A stretch of DNA of 64,000 bases from Gammaproteobacteria bacterium. Its GTDB lineage: Bacteria; Pseudomonadota; Gammaproteobacteria; SZUA-229. Shown piece by piece: positions 22,020 through 34,408 of the stretch (position 1 is the stretch's first letter; every line of letters begins with the position of its first letter). The stretch spans positions 27,995 through 91,994 of the forward strand of contig JAOUNI010000003.1 in the NCBI GenBank assembly GCA_029881035.1. Direction: 5' to 3'. A program made the position numbers and the translations under genes. The notes beneath the pieces were generated by a model. That model worked only from the letters and a program-made list of their open reading frames with translations, was not told the origin of the DNA and did no database searches.

Positions 22020-25000
22020 TTGAAAGATCTACTCAAGCTCATAAAGCAGCAGGGTCAAGAAGAAGATTTTGACGTAATTAAAATCAGTCTTGCATCACCT
22101 CAGCAAATCCAGTCATGGTCGTTTGGTGAAGTTAAAAAACCAGAGACCATTAATTACCGTACCTTTAAACCGGAGCGGGATGGTTTATTCTGCGCCAAGA
22201 TTTTTGGACCGGTAAAAGATTACGAATGTTTGTGTGGTAAGTACAAACGCCTCAAACATCGTGGAGTCGTCTGTGAGAAATGCGGCGTTGAAGTAACCCA
22301 GTCAAAAGTTCGTCGTGACCGCATGGGTCATATTGAACTGGCAAGCCCAGTCGCACACATATGGTTTCTGAAATCGCTGCCTTCCCGCATTGGTTTGCTG
22401 CTGGATATGACGCTGCGTGAAATTGAGCGCATTCTTTATTTTGAAGCTTTCGTTGTAGTTGATCCTGGTTTGACAACCATGGAAAAAGGTCAGTTGTTGA
22501 CTGACGACACCTACCTTGAAGCAATCGAAGAACACGGTGATGAGTTTGATGCGCGCATGGGTGCGGAGGCGATTCTTGAATTGCTGAATCAGATCAATCT
22601 TGATCAGGAAAGAATCCAGATTCGTGAAGATATGGGTGCAACCAAGTCTGAGACCAAGCTGAAACGTCTGGCTAAGCGTCTGAAGCTGGTTGAATCATTC
22701 CTGGCTTCTGGTAATCGTCCTGAGTGGATGATTATGACAGTGTTGCCTGTGCTGCCGCCAGATTTACGTCCTCTGGTGCCGCTCGATGGAGGACGATTTG
22801 CGACATCGGATCTGAATGATCTTTATCGCCGCGTTATCAATCGTAATAATCGTCTGCGCCGCCTGCTTGAGCTGTATGCGCCGGATATTATTGTTCGTAA
22901 CGAGAAACGCATGCTGCAGGAATCTGTTGATGCACTGCTGGATAACGGCCGTCGTGGCCGTGCAATTACCGGCACTAACAAGCGTCCGCTGAAATCACTG
23001 GCTGACATGATTAAAGGCAAGGGCGGTCGCTTCCGCCAGAACTTGCTCGGTAAGCGCGTTGATTACTCTGGTCGTTCTGTGATCGTGGTGGGTCCTACGC
23101 TGAAATTGCATCAGTGTGGTTTGCCGAAGAAAATGTCATTGGAGTTATTTAAACCATTTGTATTTAATAAATTATTGCGTCGTGGTTTAGCAACAACTAT
23201 TAAAGCGGCTAAAAAACTGGTTGAAAAAGAAGGTGCGGAAGTTTGGGATATCCTTGAAGAAGTGATTCGCGAACATCCAGTCATGCTCAACCGTGCGCCC
23301 ACATTGCATCGATTAGGTATTCAGGCTTTTGAGCCGGTATTGATTGAAGGTAAAGCGATTCAGCTGCACCCACTGGTGTGTACCGCGTTTAACGCCGACT
23401 TCGACGGTGACCAGATGGCGGTTCACGTACCATTGTCGATTGAAGCGCAGTTGGAAACGCGTGCGCTGATGATGTCGACCAACAATATTTTGTCACCTGC
23501 TTCAGGTGAGCCGATTATTGTTCCATCACAGGATATTATTCTTGGTCTTTATTACATGACTCGTGAGTCGATTAATGTAAAAGGCGAAGGTATGGTGTTT
23601 GCGGATGTCGATGAGGTTCATCGTGCCTATGATAATGGCGAGGCCCATTTGCAGGCCAAGGTCAAGGCTCGAGTTAAAGAGATGGCCTACGATGACGAAG
23701 GTAATCTGCATGAACAGCGTATCATTGTTGATACAACTGTGGGTCGTGCTTTATTGTCAGAAATTCTGCCGCCCGGCTTGCCGTTCTCAGTGGTTAATCA
23801 GGTGCTGGGCAAGAAAACAATCTCTGGCCTAATTAATATGTGTTATCGCCAGGTTGGTCTGAAAGAAACGGTTATTTTTGCTGACCAGTTGATGTATACC
23901 GGTTTCCGTTACTCAACCAGAGCAGGTGTTTCAATTTGCATTAATGATATGGTGATTCCTGAAGAGAAATCAGCCATTCTTGTTGCGGCTGAAAGTGAAG
24001 TGAAAGAAATTCAAAATCAATACACTTCTGGTCTTGTCACTAATGGTGAGCGTTACAATAAAGTAGTTGATATCTGGTCGCATGCGAATGAAGCTGTTGC
24101 GAAAGCGATGATGGATAAGCTGGGTACTGAAGATGTTGTTGATGCTAAGGGTGAAACGGTAAAACAATTATCGTTTAATAATATTTTTATCATGGCTGAT
24201 TCAGGTGCTCGTGGTTCAGCAGCTCAGATCCGTCAGTTGGCTGGTATGCGTGGTTTGATGGCCAAGCCAGATGGCTCGATTATTGAAACACCAATTACTG
24301 CTAACTTCCGTGAAGGTTTAAATGTACTGCAGTACTTTATTTCGACTCACGGTGCTCGTAAGGGTCTTGCAGATACGGCTTTGAAAACAGCAAACTCAGG
24401 TTATCTGACTCGCCGTCTGGTCGACGTTGCTCAGGATATGGTTGTACTTAACCATGATTGTGGCACAAACAATGGTAGAAAAATGCAATCTATCATTGAA
24501 GGTGGTGACGTAGTTATGCCTTTGAGTGAGCTAGCGTTGGGCCGAGTCGTTGCTGAAGATGTCTATTCACGTGATGGTGGTGATGCGGTGATCCCGGCAG
24601 GGACTTTGCTGGATGAGCACTGGGTAGAACGTTTTGATGAATTAGGTGTTGATGAAGTAAAAGTTAGAACCGTTAGTACCTGTGAAAATAGACACGGCGT
24701 TTGCTCGAAGTGCTATGGCCGTGATCTGGCGCGCGGACATCTTGTCAACAAAGGTGAGGCTGTAGGTGTAATCGCAGCACAATCCATTGGTGAGCCAGGC
24801 ACACAGCTGACTATGCGTACCTTCCATATTGGTGGTGCCGCGAGTCGTTCAGCAGCAGCGAATAATATTGCAGTGAAGAACAAAGGTAAGGTTCGCCTGC
24901 ATCATATTAATGTCGTAGAAAACTCTTCAGGTAACCTGGTCGCGGTATCCCGCTCAGGCGAGCTGGGTGTTATTGATGAAAATAACCGTGAGCGCGAACG

Positions 25001-26264
25001 TTATAAAGTACCTTATGGTGCAGTAATCTCCGTTGCTGAGGATGGTGAAGTAGAAGCTGGCCAGATTGTAGCAACATGGGATCCACATACTCATCCAATT
25101 ATTACTGAAGTAAAAGGTAAAGTTAGTTTGACTGATTTTGCTGAAGGCGTCAGTGTGCAGAAAGAAATGGATGAAATTACCGGTCTATCATCTGTAGTAG
25201 TGATGGATCCGAAGCAGCGTCCTTCAGCGGGTAAAGATATGCGCCCTCTGATTACTCTGGTTGATGATAAGGGTAGTGAATTGTGTATTGCTGGTAGTGA
25301 GCAGCCTGCTCGTTACTTCTTGCCGTCAGGCGCCATTATCAATATTAAAGATGGCGATGATGTGTCTATTGGTGATGTTATTTCACGTATTCCTCAGGAA
25401 TCAAGTAAGACTCGTGATATTACCGGCGGTCTGCCGCGTGTAGCTGACTTGTTCGAAGCGCGTAAACCAAAAGAGCCTGCCATTATGGCAGAAGCCACAG
25501 GCGTGGTTAGTTTTGGTAAGGAAACCAAGGGTAAGCAACGTTTTATTATTACTCAGGATAATAACGAAGCGATAGAGACGCTAATTCCTAAATGGCGTCA
25601 TATCAATGTATTCGAAGGTGAGCGCGTTGAGGTCGGCGAGGTCATTGCTGATGGTGAGCTGAATCCGCATGACATTCTTCATTGGCGTGGTGCTGATGCA
25701 TTAGCGACTTACCTGGTAAACGAAATTCAGGATGTTTATCGCTTACAGGGTGTGAAAATTAATGACAAACATATCGAAGTTATTATTCGACAAATGTTGC
25801 GTAAGTGTGAAGTTATTAATGGTCATGATTCACGCTATCTTAAGGGTGAAATCATCGAGCGCTCAAGTATTGCTGAAGAATCTGAAGCCTTAATCGCTGA
25901 AGGTAAACGACCTGCTGAAGTCGAGCCGATCCTGCTGGGTATCACCAAGGGATCACTGGTGACAGAGTCATTTATTTCGGCGGCATCTTTCCAGGAAACG
26001 ACTCGTGTATTGACCGAAGCTGCCGTACGTGGCAGTAGCGATTCATTGCGTGGTCTGAAAGAGAATGTCATCGTGGGTCGTCTGATACCGGCTGGTACAG
26101 GTATGGCTTCTCACGAAGAAAGACGTAACCGTCGAACTGCAGCAATAGAAGAGGCTTTTCTTTCTAAAGAGGAAATGGCTGCCGAAGCAAATGCGACAGA
26201 AGAAATGCTGGTATCAGCTGAAGTGATAGAAGATACTTCCTCAGATAGTGGCGAAGAAGAGTAA
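22020..26264 (+). CDS. rpoC: DNA-directed RNA polymerase subunit beta'
   Basis: 1414 aa; [12 protein letters not shown] catalytic motif; TTG start. Confidence 0.99.
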   Translation: MKDLLKLIKQQGQEEDFDVIKISLASPQQIQSWSFGEVKKPETINYRTFKPERDGLFCAKIFGPVKDYECLCGKYKRLKHRGVVCEKCGVEVTQSKVRRDRMGHIELASPVAHIWFLKSLPSRIGLLLDMTLREIERILYFEAFVVVDPGLTTMEKGQLLTDDTYLEAIEEHGDEFDARMGAEAILELLNQINLDQERIQIREDMGATKSETKLKRLAKRLKLVESFLASGNRPEWMIMTVLPVLPPDLRPLVPLDGGRFATSDLNDLYRRVINRNNRLRRLLELYAPDIIVRNEKRMLQESVDALLDNGRRGRAITGTNKRPLKSLADMIKGKGGRFRQNLLGKRVDYSGRSVIVVGPTLKLHQCGLPKKMSLELFKPFVFNKLLRRGLATTIKAAKKLVEKEGAEVWDILEEVIREHPVMLNRAPTLHRLGIQAFEPVLIEGKAIQLHPLVCTAFNADFDGDQMAVHVPLSIEAQLETRALMMSTNNILSPASGEPIIVPSQDIILGLYYMTRESINVKGEGMVFADVDEVHRAYDNGEAHLQAKVKARVKEMAYDDEGNLHEQRIIVDTTVGRALLSEILPPGLPFSVVNQVLGKKTISGLINMCYRQVGLKETVIFADQLMYTGFRYSTRAGVSICINDMVIPEEKSAILVAAESEVKEIQNQYTSGLVTNGERYNKVVDIWSHANEAVAKAMMDKLGTEDVVDAKGETVKQLSFNNIFIMADSGARGSAAQIRQLAGMRGLMAKPDGSIIETPITANFREGLNVLQYFISTHGARKGLADTALKTANSGYLTRRLVDVAQDMVVLNHDCGTNNGRKMQSIIEGGDVVMPLSELALGRVVAEDVYSRDGGDAVIPAGTLLDEHWVERFDELGVDEVKVRTVSTCENRHGVCSKCYGRDLARGHLVNKGEAVGVIAAQSIGEPGTQLTMRTFHIGGAASRSAAANNIAVKNKGKVRLHHINVVENSSGNLVAVSRSGELGVIDENNRERERYKVPYGAVISVAEDGEVEAGQIVATWDPHTHPIITEVKGKVSLTDFAEGVSVQKEMDEITGLSSVVVMDPKQRPSAGKDMRPLITLVDDKGSELCIAGSEQPARYFLPSGAIINIKDGDDVSIGDVISRIPQESSKTRDITGGLPRVADLFEARKPKEPAIMAEATGVVSFGKETKGKQRFIITQDNNEAIETLIPKWRHINVFEGERVEVGEVIADGELNPHDILHWRGADALATYLVNEIQDVYRLQGVKINDKHIEVIIRQMLRKCEVINGHDSRYLKGEIIERSSIAEESEALIAEGKRPAEVEPILLGITKGSLVTESFISAASFQETTRVLTEAAVRGSSDSLRGLKENVIVGRLIPAGTGMASHEERRNRRTAAIEEAFLSKEEMAAEANATEEMLVSAEVIEDTSSDSGEEE

Positions 26265-26361
26265 CGCTAAGATGCATAAACACAAGAGTGTTCTTGCTGC
26301 CAGCTAGGCAGACAGAAAGCCCTTTGGTGTTAAACAAGGTAGGGATTTATGCTTACATCAC

Positions 26362-26390
26362 TTGACAGGTCTGAGTGATGGGCATAGAAT
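26362..26390 (+). promoter_or_regulatory. Candidate sigma70 promoter upstream of rpsL (str operon)
   Basis: TTGACA-17 bp-TAGAAT, about 100 nt upstream of the rpsL ATG. Confidence 0.7.
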
Positions 26391-26490
26391 TTCGCCTCCG
26401 TCGGCAGGCCTATTGGGCCTGTCGTTTATTTTGAGCTTGTAGGAATCATCCTCAAACGCCCGTCTGATTGGGTTTTATAGAAGGTATTAG

Positions 26491-26868
26491 ATGACAACGA
26501 TCAACCAATTGGTGAGAAAACCGCGTCAAAGCAAGGTTGCAAAAAGCAATGTGCCTGCTCTTGAGGCATGCCCGCAACGTCGTGGCGTGTGTACTCGTGT
26601 GTATACAACAACACCGAAAAAACCTAATTCGGCAATGCGTAAAGTAGCCCGTGTCCGTTTAACTAACGGCTTTGAAGTAACCAGCTATATCGGTGGTGAA
26701 GGTCATAACTTGCAGGAGCATTCCGTGGTACTGATCCGCGGCGGTCGTGTAAAGGATTTGCCTGGTGTACGCTATCATGTTGTACGCGGTAGTCTTGATA
26801 CGCAAGGTGTTGCTAATCGCCAGAAAGGGCGTTCGAAGTATGGCGTTAAGAGGCCGAAGGGTAAATAA
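26491..26868 (+). CDS. rpsL: 30S ribosomal protein S12
   Basis: [32 protein letters not shown]. Confidence 0.98.
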   Translation: MTTINQLVRKPRQSKVAKSNVPALEACPQRRGVCTRVYTTTPKKPNSAMRKVARVRLTNGFEVTSYIGGEGHNLQEHSVVLIRGGRVKDLPGVRYHVVRGSLDTQGVANRQKGRSKYGVKRPKGK

Positions 26869-26870
26869 TT

Positions 26871-27341
26871 ATGTCTAGAAGAAGAGAAATTCCTAAGCGT
26901 ATTGTCCTTCCTGATCCGAAATTTGGAAGTCTGCAAATTGCTAAATTTGTCAACATGATAATGAGATCGGGTAAGAAGTCGACTGCAGAATCAATCATGT
27001 ATAACGCACTTGACCGTATCAGTGAGAAGGCCGAGGGTGAGGCTACTGAGGTAATGGAAAAGGCATTGGAAAATGTTAAGCCAATGGTTGAGGTTAAATC
27101 TCGCCGTGTTGGTGGTGCAACTTATCAGGTGCCAGTTGAGGTTCGTCCAGATCGCCGGGTGGCATTGGCTATGCGCTGGATTATTGATGCTGCACGTAAG
27201 CGTGGTGAAAAATCTATGCAGTTGAAGCTGGCGGGTGAGTTAATGGATGCTTCTGAAAATCGTGGTTCAGCGGTGAAGAAGCGTGAAGATACACATCGTA
27301 TGGCTGAGGCTAATAAGGCATTTGCTCACTTCCGTTGGTAG
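26871..27341 (+). CDS. rpsG: 30S ribosomal protein S7
   Basis: 156 aa; [39 protein letters not shown]. Confidence 0.98.
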   Translation: MSRRREIPKRIVLPDPKFGSLQIAKFVNMIMRSGKKSTAESIMYNALDRISEKAEGEATEVMEKALENVKPMVEVKSRRVGGATYQVPVEVRPDRRVALAMRWIIDAARKRGEKSMQLKLAGELMDASENRGSAVKKREDTHRMAEANKAFAHFRW

Positions 27342-27365
27342 TGGTTAGGATTGCAGGTTTGATTA

Positions 27366-29462
27366 GTGGCGCGTACCACACCTATTGATCGTTACCGTAA
27401 TATCGGCATCATGGCACACATTGATGCCGGTAAAACAACAACAACAGAACGTGTACTTTTTTATACCGGTATTTCGCACAAGATAGGCGAAGTGCATGAT
27501 GGTGCAGCTGTCATGGACTGGATGGCGCAGGAACAGGAGCGAGGGATTACGATTACTTCTGCGGCTACCACTTGTTTTTGGAGTGGTATGGAAAAGCAGT
27601 ATAAGCAGCATCGTATTAATATTATTGATACGCCGGGGCACGTTGATTTTACCATCGAAGTAGAGCGTTCACTTCGTGTTCTGGATGGTGCCTGTGCGGT
27701 TTTTTGTGCGGTCGGTGGTGTTGAGCCGCAATCTGAGACGGTTTGGCGGCAGGCACATAAATATGCAGTTCCGCGCATCGTCTTTGTGAATAAAATGGAT
27801 CGTGCTGGTGCGGATTTTTTTCGTGTAGTAGATCAGATAAGAGATCGTCTTGGTGCGACACCAGTGGCGATGCAAGTGCCTATTGGTGCTGAAGAAAAAT
27901 TTGAAGGTGTGGTTGATCTCATAAAAATGAAGGCTATTCATTGGAATGAGGAAAACATGGGTTCAAGTTTTTTTGAAACGGATATCCCAGCGGGTATCTT
28001 AAAGCTATGTCAGCAGAAGCGTGAACAAATGCTGGAAGCTGCGGCAGAGGCTACAGAAGAGCTGATGGACAAATATCTGGAGCAGGGAGATCTGGCTGCA
28101 GAAGAGATTAAGCTGGGCATTAGAAAGCGAACTCTGGCTAATGAGATAGTGCCAGCATTTTGTGGTTCTGCATTTAAGAACAAAGGTGTGCAGGCCATGC
28201 TGGATGCTGTTATTGATTACATGCCGTCACCGACTGACGTGCCTGCGATTAAAGGCGTTCTAGAAGACGAGACTGAAGGCGAGCGCCATGCTTCAGATGA
28301 TGAGCCGTTTGCGGCTTTAGGATTTAAGATTGCCACTGACGCTTTTGTTGGTACCCTGACTTTTTTTCGTGTTTATTCAGGCGTGCTGAAATCGGGTGAC
28401 ATGGTATATAACTCTGTGAAGAGTAAAAAAGAGCGTGTTGGTCGTATTGTGCAAATGCATGCTAATAGTCGCGAAGAGATTAATGAGGTTCGCGCTGGTG
28501 ATATCGCTGCTGCCATCGGCCTCAAGGATGTTACTACAGGGGATACGCTTTGTGACATTAATGCGGTTATAACGCTTGAACGCATGGTGTTTCCAGAGCC
28601 GGTTATATCGGTGGCGGTTGAGCCGAAAACCCTGGCGGATCAGGAAAAGATGGGTGTTGCGCTGGGCAAATTGGCGCATGAGGATCCATCCTTTCATGTG
28701 CAAACAGATGAAGAGTCGGGTCAAACGATCATTTCCGGAATGGGTGAGCTGCATCTGGAAATTATCGTCGATCGCATGAAGCGTGAATTTAGTGTTGATG
28801 CTAACGTGGGTAATCCACAGGTGGCATATCGTGAATGTTTGCGTAAGAAGGTTGAGCAGGAGTCGAAGTTTGTTCGTCAGTCCGGCGGGCGTGGTCAATA
28901 TGGCCATGTTTTTCTGCGCATTGAACCACTTCCACCTGGTTCAGGATATGAGTTCGTTAGCGAGATTATTGGTGGTGCGATACCCAAGGAGTTTGTTCCA
29001 GCAGTTGATAAAGGGATACAGGAGCAGATGAAGAATGGTGTTGTTGCTGGTTATCCTGTCGAAGATGTCAGGGTGACTTTGTACGACGGTTCTTATCACG
29101 ATGTTGACTCCAGTGAGATAGCGTTTAAGATCGCGGGCTCAATGGGTTTCAGGGAAGGCGCATTAAAAGCGAACCCGACCATCCTTGAGCCAATGATGAA
29201 GGTTGAAGTGGTTACGCCCGAAGAGTACATGGGCGATGTTATGGGTGATATTAGTCGCCGACGTGGTGTTTTAGGTGGTCTGGAAGATGCGCCTGCTGGA
29301 AAGATTATACGTGCCGAAGTGCCGTTATCTGAGATGTTTGGCTACTCAACATCTCTGCGCTCCGCGACACAGGGTCGTGCAACGTATTCGATGGAATTCG
29401 AAAAATACGCTGAGGCACCCGATACGGTGGCCGATGCATTGATTAATTCAAGAAGAGGTTAG
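27366..29462 (+). CDS. fusA: Elongation factor G
   Basis: 698 aa; [38 protein letters not shown]. Confidence 0.98.
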   Translation: MARTTPIDRYRNIGIMAHIDAGKTTTTERVLFYTGISHKIGEVHDGAAVMDWMAQEQERGITITSAATTCFWSGMEKQYKQHRINIIDTPGHVDFTIEVERSLRVLDGACAVFCAVGGVEPQSETVWRQAHKYAVPRIVFVNKMDRAGADFFRVVDQIRDRLGATPVAMQVPIGAEEKFEGVVDLIKMKAIHWNEENMGSSFFETDIPAGILKLCQQKREQMLEAAAEATEELMDKYLEQGDLAAEEIKLGIRKRTLANEIVPAFCGSAFKNKGVQAMLDAVIDYMPSPTDVPAIKGVLEDETEGERHASDDEPFAALGFKIATDAFVGTLTFFRVYSGVLKSGDMVYNSVKSKKERVGRIVQMHANSREEINEVRAGDIAAAIGLKDVTTGDTLCDINAVITLERMVFPEPVISVAVEPKTLADQEKMGVALGKLAHEDPSFHVQTDEESGQTIISGMGELHLEIIVDRMKREFSVDANVGNPQVAYRECLRKKVEQESKFVRQSGGRGQYGHVFLRIEPLPPGSGYEFVSEIIGGAIPKEFVPAVDKGIQEQMKNGVVAGYPVEDVRVTLYDGSYHDVDSSEIAFKIAGSMGFREGALKANPTILEPMMKVEVVTPEEYMGDVMGDISRRRGVLGGLEDAPAGKIIRAEVPLSEMFGYSTSLRSATQGRATYSMEFEKYAEAPDTVADALINSRRG

Positions 29463-29507
29463 TGCCGGGTACCCGGGGCTGGATTTAAAGTACAAAGGTA
29501 ATTAGCG

Positions 29508-30698
29508 ATGTCTAAACAAAAATTCGAAAGAACCAAGCCGCATGTAAACGTTGGCACCATTGGCCACGTAGACCATGGTAAAACCACATTGACAGCCGCC
29601 CTGACAAAAGTAATGGCCGAACTCCAGGGTGGAGAAGTTAAAGCCTTTGATCAGATTGACAATGCGCCAGAAGAAAAAGCACGTGGTATCACCATCTCTA
29701 CCTCACACGTAGAATACGAAAGCCCGAACCGTCACTACGCGCACGTAGACTGCCCAGGCCATGCTGACTACGTTAAAAACATGATTACCGGTGCGGCCCA
29801 GATGGACGGCGCAATTCTGGTATGTTCAGCGGCAGACGGCCCGATGCCACAAACCCGTGAGCACATCCTGCTGTCGCGTCAGGTAGGCGTACCCTATATC
29901 CTGGTTTACATGAACAAAGCGGACATGGTTGATGACGCCGAGTTGCTAGAACTGGTTGAAATGGAAATTCGTGAATTATTAGACATGTACGACTTCCCGG
30001 GTGATGACACTCCAATCATCACCGGTTCAGCGCTTAAGGCACTGGAAGGCGATACCTCAGAAATTGGCGTGCCTTCAATTGTAAAACTGGTTCAGGCCAT
30101 GGATGACTACATTCCAGAGCCAGAACGTGCGGTTGATCAGCCCTTCCTGATGCCTGTTGAGGACGTCTTCTCCATCTCAGGTCGAGGCACCGTAATTACC
30201 GGTCGTGTTGAGCGTGGTGTGATCAACGTTGGTGAAGAAATTCAAATTGTTGGTATTCGTGAGACCCAGACCAGCGTCGTGACCGGTGTGGAAATGTTCC
30301 GCAAACTGCTGGATCAAGGCCAGGCGGGTGATAACGTAGGTTTGTTGCTACGTGGTCTGAAACGTGATGATGTTGAACGCGGTCAGGTTTGTTGCAAACC
30401 TAACAGCGTAAAGCCGCACACCAAGTTCGAATGTGAAGTATACGTACTGAGCAAAAATGAAGGTGGTCGTCATACACCATTCTTTAACAACTACCGTCCA
30501 CAGTTTTATTTCCGTACGACTGACGTGACCGGCGCCTGTGATCTACCTGAAGGCGTAGAAATGGTCATGCCTGGTGATAACGTGAAAATGACCGTGACCT
30601 TGATCAACCCAATTGCGATGGAAGAAGGCTTACGCTTTGCGATTCGTGAGGGTGGCCGCACCGTAGGTGCTGGCGTTGTATCTAAAATTATTGAGTAA
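29508..30698 (+). CDS. tuf: Elongation factor Tu, copy 2
   Basis: 396 aa, protein identical to 12957..14147; DNA also appears identical through the coding region. Confidence 0.98.
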   Translation: MSKQKFERTKPHVNVGTIGHVDHGKTTLTAALTKVMAELQGGEVKAFDQIDNAPEEKARGITISTSHVEYESPNRHYAHVDCPGHADYVKNMITGAAQMDGAILVCSAADGPMPQTREHILLSRQVGVPYILVYMNKADMVDDAELLELVEMEIRELLDMYDFPGDDTPIITGSALKALEGDTSEIGVPSIVKLVQAMDDYIPEPERAVDQPFLMPVEDVFSISGRGTVITGRVERGVINVGEEIQIVGIRETQTSVVTGVEMFRKLLDQGQAGDNVGLLLRGLKRDDVERGQVCCKPNSVKPHTKFECEVYVLSKNEGGRHTPFFNNYRPQFYFRTTDVTGACDLPEGVEMVMPGDNVKMTVTLINPIAMEEGLRFAIREGGRTVGAGVVSKIIE

Positions 30699-30704
30699 TT
30701 TATT

Positions 30705-31022
30705 ATGGCAAAAGCAAACCAGCACATCAGAATTCGTTTAAAAGCATTTGATCATCATCTGATCGATAAGTCAGCAAGCGAAATCGTTGAAACAGCAAAA
30801 AGAACAGGCGCGCATGTAAAAGGTCCTATTCCGTTGCCAACGAAAAAAGAGCGTTTTACGGTACTTATATCACCGCATGTGAATAAAGATGCACGTGACC
30901 AGTATGAGATTCGTACTCATAAGAGAATGCTGGATATTGTTGATCCCACAGATAAAACAGTCGATGCTTTGATGAAGCTGGACCTGTCTGCGGGTGTGGA
31001 TGTACAAATAAAACTTAACTAA
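30705..31022 (+). CDS. rpsJ: 30S ribosomal protein S10
   Basis: [29 protein letters not shown]; starts 6 nt after tuf copy 2. Confidence 0.98.
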   Translation: MAKANQHIRIRLKAFDHHLIDKSASEIVETAKRTGAHVKGPIPLPTKKERFTVLISPHVNKDARDQYEIRTHKRMLDIVDPTDKTVDALMKLDLSAGVDVQIKLN

Positions 31023-31044
31023 CTAGTACACGGGGCAAATTTAC

Positions 31045-31053
31045 TGGTATAAT
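31045..31053 (+). promoter_or_regulatory. Candidate extended -10 promoter element upstream of rplC
   Basis: TGGTATAAT (extended -10 consensus TGnTATAAT); weak -35. Enclosed in inverted repeat CGGGGCA/TGCCCCG. Confidence 0.5.
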
Positions 31054-31316
31054 GCCCCGCTTTGTTGTCTGGCTAACAGTGGTTCTCTGGTTAGGGAAGG
31101 CTGTTTAAAGTTACGGCGCGAAGCATCTTATTATCGTAAGTCCGGCTGGTTTGTGATGGCGGGATACTGCGAAAACAGAAATTAAGTAGCTGTGTGGTTT
31201 AGCGGCGAACATGGTACGTAAAATTTAATTCATTAATCCTGGTGGTAGCCGGGATTAAGTAGCTGATTTTCCTGATGAAAAACCAGGGGTTCAGTATTTT
31301 TTTAGCAGGATACGAC

Positions 31317-31958
31317 ATGGCAATTGGTATTGTTGGTACAAAAATAGGTATGACACGCATCTTTACCGAAGATGGCGGTGCGACTCCTGTGAGTGTGATT
31401 GAGGTTCAGCCCAATCTTATTACTCAGATAAAAACGCTTGAAAAAGACGGCTATGAGTCTATTCAGGTAACCACGGGTGTGCGTCGTGCAAGTCGAGTGA
31501 CTAAGGCGATGGCGGGTCATTATGCGAAAGCAGGTGTGCAGGCTGGTCGTGGCTTATGGGAATTCAGAGCTAATGCTGATGAAATCGGTGATCTTGCCGT
31601 TGGTGGTCAGTTATCACTAAGCATGTTTGAAGCGGGTCAGAAAGTTGACGTTAGCGGTAAGACAATAGGAAAAGGTTTTCAGGGCGGTATAAAGAGGCAT
31701 AACTTTGCGATGCAAGATGCTACGCATGGTAACTCTTTGTCACATCGTTCAAATGGTTCGATTGGTATGTGTCAAACACCGGGTCGAGTCCTAAAAGGTA
31801 AAAAAATGTCAGGTCACATGGGTGATGCTAATCGCACCATTCAGTCGCTTGAGGTAGTAAGAATTGATGCTGAGCGTGGATTGTTGTTGATTAAAGGTTC
31901 AATCCCGGGTTCCAAAGGTAGTGACGTTGTCGTTAGTTCGGCGGTCAAGGGTTCCTGA
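31317..31958 (+). CDS. rplC: 50S ribosomal protein L3
   Basis: [33 protein letters not shown]. Start set to 31317; the 31275 ORF start adds 14 non-conserved residues. Confidence 0.96.
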   Translation: MAIGIVGTKIGMTRIFTEDGGATPVSVIEVQPNLITQIKTLEKDGYESIQVTTGVRRASRVTKAMAGHYAKAGVQAGRGLWEFRANADEIGDLAVGGQLSLSMFEAGQKVDVSGKTIGKGFQGGIKRHNFAMQDATHGNSLSHRSNGSIGMCQTPGRVLKGKKMSGHMGDANRTIQSLEVVRIDAERGLLLIKGSIPGSKGSDVVVSSAVKGS

Positions 31959-31999
31959 GTTTCAGGTTTTAAGTTAGAGATCATAAGAAGAGATTAATA

Positions 32000-32605
32000 A
32001 TGGAACTGCAGTTACATAACAGTAAAGAAATGATTGCTGTGTCAGATACAGTATTCGGTTCTGATTATAAAGAAAGTCTTGTTCACCAGTTAGTGACAGC
32101 TTATATGGCGGCGGCTAGATCTGGAACAAAGGCGCAGAAAACCCGTTCCGAGGTCAGAGGTGGTGGTGCTAAGCCCTGGAATCAGAAAGGTGGTGGTCGT
32201 GCACGTGCGGGTACTATCCGTAGCCCATTGTGGCGCACTGGTGGTGTAACGTTTGCGGCGAAGCCAAGAGATTACACTCAAAAATTAAATAAGAAGATGT
32301 ATCGTGCTGGTATTCGTTCTATTTTCTCTGAGCTGGTCCGTAGTGAGCGCCTTAGGGTTGTTGATGATATCACTGTCGATGCAATAAAGACTAAGCAGTT
32401 AGTTGCGAAGCTAAGTGAATTGGGTGTTGGCAAGACTCTGATTGTTACCGAGACAGGTGATGAAAAATTGTATTTGTCAGCTAGAAATCTTCATCACGTA
32501 GAAGTGACTGATGTTGTTGGTTTGTCGCCTGTTAATCTGGTTAGTTATGAAGATGTAATTATAACAGTTGGTGCTGTTCGCGCTATTGAGGAATGGTTGT
32601 CATGA
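32000..32605 (+). CDS. rplD: 50S ribosomal protein L4
   Basis: 201 aa; [36 protein letters not shown]. Confidence 0.98.
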   Translation: MELQLHNSKEMIAVSDTVFGSDYKESLVHQLVTAYMAAARSGTKAQKTRSEVRGGGAKPWNQKGGGRARAGTIRSPLWRTGGVTFAAKPRDYTQKLNKKMYRAGIRSIFSELVRSERLRVVDDITVDAIKTKQLVAKLSELGVGKTLIVTETGDEKLYLSARNLHHVEVTDVVGLSPVNLVSYEDVIITVGAVRAIEEWLS

Positions 32606-32898
32606 ACCAAGAACGTATGTATCAAGTTTTATTGTCGCCACATGTATCTGAAAAAGGCACAGTACTTGCGGAAGAGCAAAATCAGCACATCTTCAAAGTT
32701 GCATGTGATGCGACTAAAAGTGAAGTTAAATTGGCAGTAGAAGAGATCTTTAAAGTTAAAGTTGAAAAAGTTCGAATCATGAATATCAAAGGCAAAGTAA
32801 AACGTTTTGGCGGGCGTGTAGGTAAGCGTTCTGATCTGCGTAAAGCCTACGTTACCTTGGTTGAAGGTAATGATGTTGATCTTGCTGGTATTAGCTAG
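32602..32898 (+). CDS. rplW: 50S ribosomal protein L23
   Basis: [24 protein letters not shown] overlap with rplD. Confidence 0.96.
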   Translation: MNQERMYQVLLSPHVSEKGTVLAEEQNQHIFKVACDATKSEVKLAVEEIFKVKVEKVRIMNIKGKVKRFGGRVGKRSDLRKAYVTLVEGNDVDLAGIS

Positions 32899-32927
32899 CG
32901 CTGAAGGGTATTAGAGGCTTTTAAATC

Positions 32928-33752
32928 ATGGCATTAGTAAGAACAAAACCTACATCACCTGGACGTCGCTTTGTCGTAAAGGTTGTAAATAAGGAATTGC
33001 ATAAAGGCGCGCCTGTGCGTGCTTTAACAGAAAGCAAGAATAAGAGTGGTGGTCGTAATAATAATGGCCGCATTACTACGCGTCATATTGGCGGTGGTCA
33101 CAAACAAAAATATCGTATTGTTGACTTTAAGCGTGATAAAGATGGAATTCCAGCATCGGTTGAGCATCTTGAGTATGATCCAAATCGTAGTGCCAATCTT
33201 GCCTTGTTGCTTTATAAAGATGGCGAACGTCGTTATATTATTGCCCCGAAAGGCGTTGCTGCTGGTAATGAGTTGCTTTCAGGTGCAAGCGCACCTATCA
33301 AAGCAGGTAATACGCTTCCATTGAGCAATATACCGGTTGGTACGCAGATTCACTGTATCGAGATGAAGCCAGGCAAAGGTGCGCAGATAGCACGAAGTGC
33401 TGGTACCTCTGCTCAGTTGCTGGCGCGAGAAGGGCTTTACGTAACATTACGTCTTCGTTCAGGCGAGATGCGCAAGATTCATGTTAATTGTAAAGCGACC
33501 ATCGGTGAAGTGGGTAATTCTGAGCATGGTTTGCGTTCATTAGGTAAAGCTGGTGCAACGCGGTGGAAAGGTGTTCGTCCTACCGTTCGCGGTGTGGTTA
33601 TGAACCCGGTTGATCATCCGCATGGTGGTGGTGAAGGTCGTACATCTGGTGGTCGTCACCCTGTATCTCCATGGGGCGTGCCTACCAAAGGTTACCGTAC
33701 AAGAGCTAACAAACGTACAGATAATATGATTGTACGTCGTCGTAACAAGTAA
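32928..33752 (+). CDS. rplB: 50S ribosomal protein L2
   Basis: 274 aa; [29 protein letters not shown]. Confidence 0.99.
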   Translation: MALVRTKPTSPGRRFVVKVVNKELHKGAPVRALTESKNKSGGRNNNGRITTRHIGGGHKQKYRIVDFKRDKDGIPASVEHLEYDPNRSANLALLLYKDGERRYIIAPKGVAAGNELLSGASAPIKAGNTLPLSNIPVGTQIHCIEMKPGKGAQIARSAGTSAQLLAREGLYVTLRLRSGEMRKIHVNCKATIGEVGNSEHGLRSLGKAGATRWKGVRPTVRGVVMNPVDHPHGGGEGRTSGGRHPVSPWGVPTKGYRTRANKRTDNMIVRRRNK

Positions 33753-33783
33753 TAAATACAGCAGGATTTAAAGAGGATATATA

Positions 33784-34056
33784 GTGCCACGTTCATTGAA
33801 AAAAGGTCCATTTATTGATCATCACCTGTTGGATAAGGTTACCAAAGCCGCAGCGGCCAACGACCGTAAACCTATAAAAACATGGTCACGCCGTTCTACG
33901 GTATTTCCTGAAATGGTGGGTCTGACAATTGCTGTACATAATGGTCGTCAACACGTACCAGTTTTGATTAACGAGAATATGGTTGGACATAAGTTGGGTG
34001 AGTTTTCTTTGACCCGTACTTTTAAAGGCCATGTCGCTGATAAAAAAGCAAGGTGA
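33784..34056 (+). CDS. rpsS: 30S ribosomal protein S19
   Basis: [19 protein letters not shown] start. Confidence 0.98.
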   Translation: MPRSLKKGPFIDHHLLDKVTKAAAANDRKPIKTWSRRSTVFPEMVGLTIAVHNGRQHVPVLINENMVGHKLGEFSLTRTFKGHVADKKAR

Positions 34057-34060
34057 TATT

Positions 34061-34393
34061 GTGGAAGTAGTAGCTAAACATAGATACGCTCGTGTATCAG
34101 CACAGAAATGTCGATTGGTTGCGGATCAGATTAGAGGTTTGCCGGTTGAGGCAGCATTGGCAGCTTTGACATTTGGTGTTACTAAATCATCGGATCTTAT
34201 GAAAAAAATATTAGAGTCCGCCATTGCTAACGCTGAGCATAACGAAGGCGCTGATATTGATGAGCTAAAAGTTTCCAAGGTCATGGTAGATGAAGGTCCA
34301 ACCATGAAAAGAATTCGGCCTAGAGCAAAAGGTCGAGCTAACAGAATTTTAAAGCGTACAAGCCATATTACGGTTTGTGTTGCAGATCGCTAG
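34061..34393 (+). CDS. rplV: 50S ribosomal protein L22
   Basis: [29 protein letters not shown] start at 34061 preferred over ORF start 34031, which overlaps rpsS. Confidence 0.95.
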   Translation: MEVVAKHRYARVSAQKCRLVADQIRGLPVEAALAALTFGVTKSSDLMKKILESAIANAEHNEGADIDELKVSKVMVDEGPTMKRIRPRAKGRANRILKRTSHITVCVADR

Positions 34394-34408
34394 AGAGAGA
34401 ATCGTATA

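Noticed and set aside
26600-26800. Possible streptomycin-resistance changes in rpsL
   Set aside because: TPKKPNSA and GRVKDLPGV retain the wild-type lysines (K43 and K88 in E. coli numbering).
12957-30698. The duplicated tuf genes as evidence of a mobile element or recent segmental duplication
   Set aside because: Identity stops at the coding edges and both copies sit in their canonical gammaproteobacterial contexts; ancestral duplication with gene conversion explains it.
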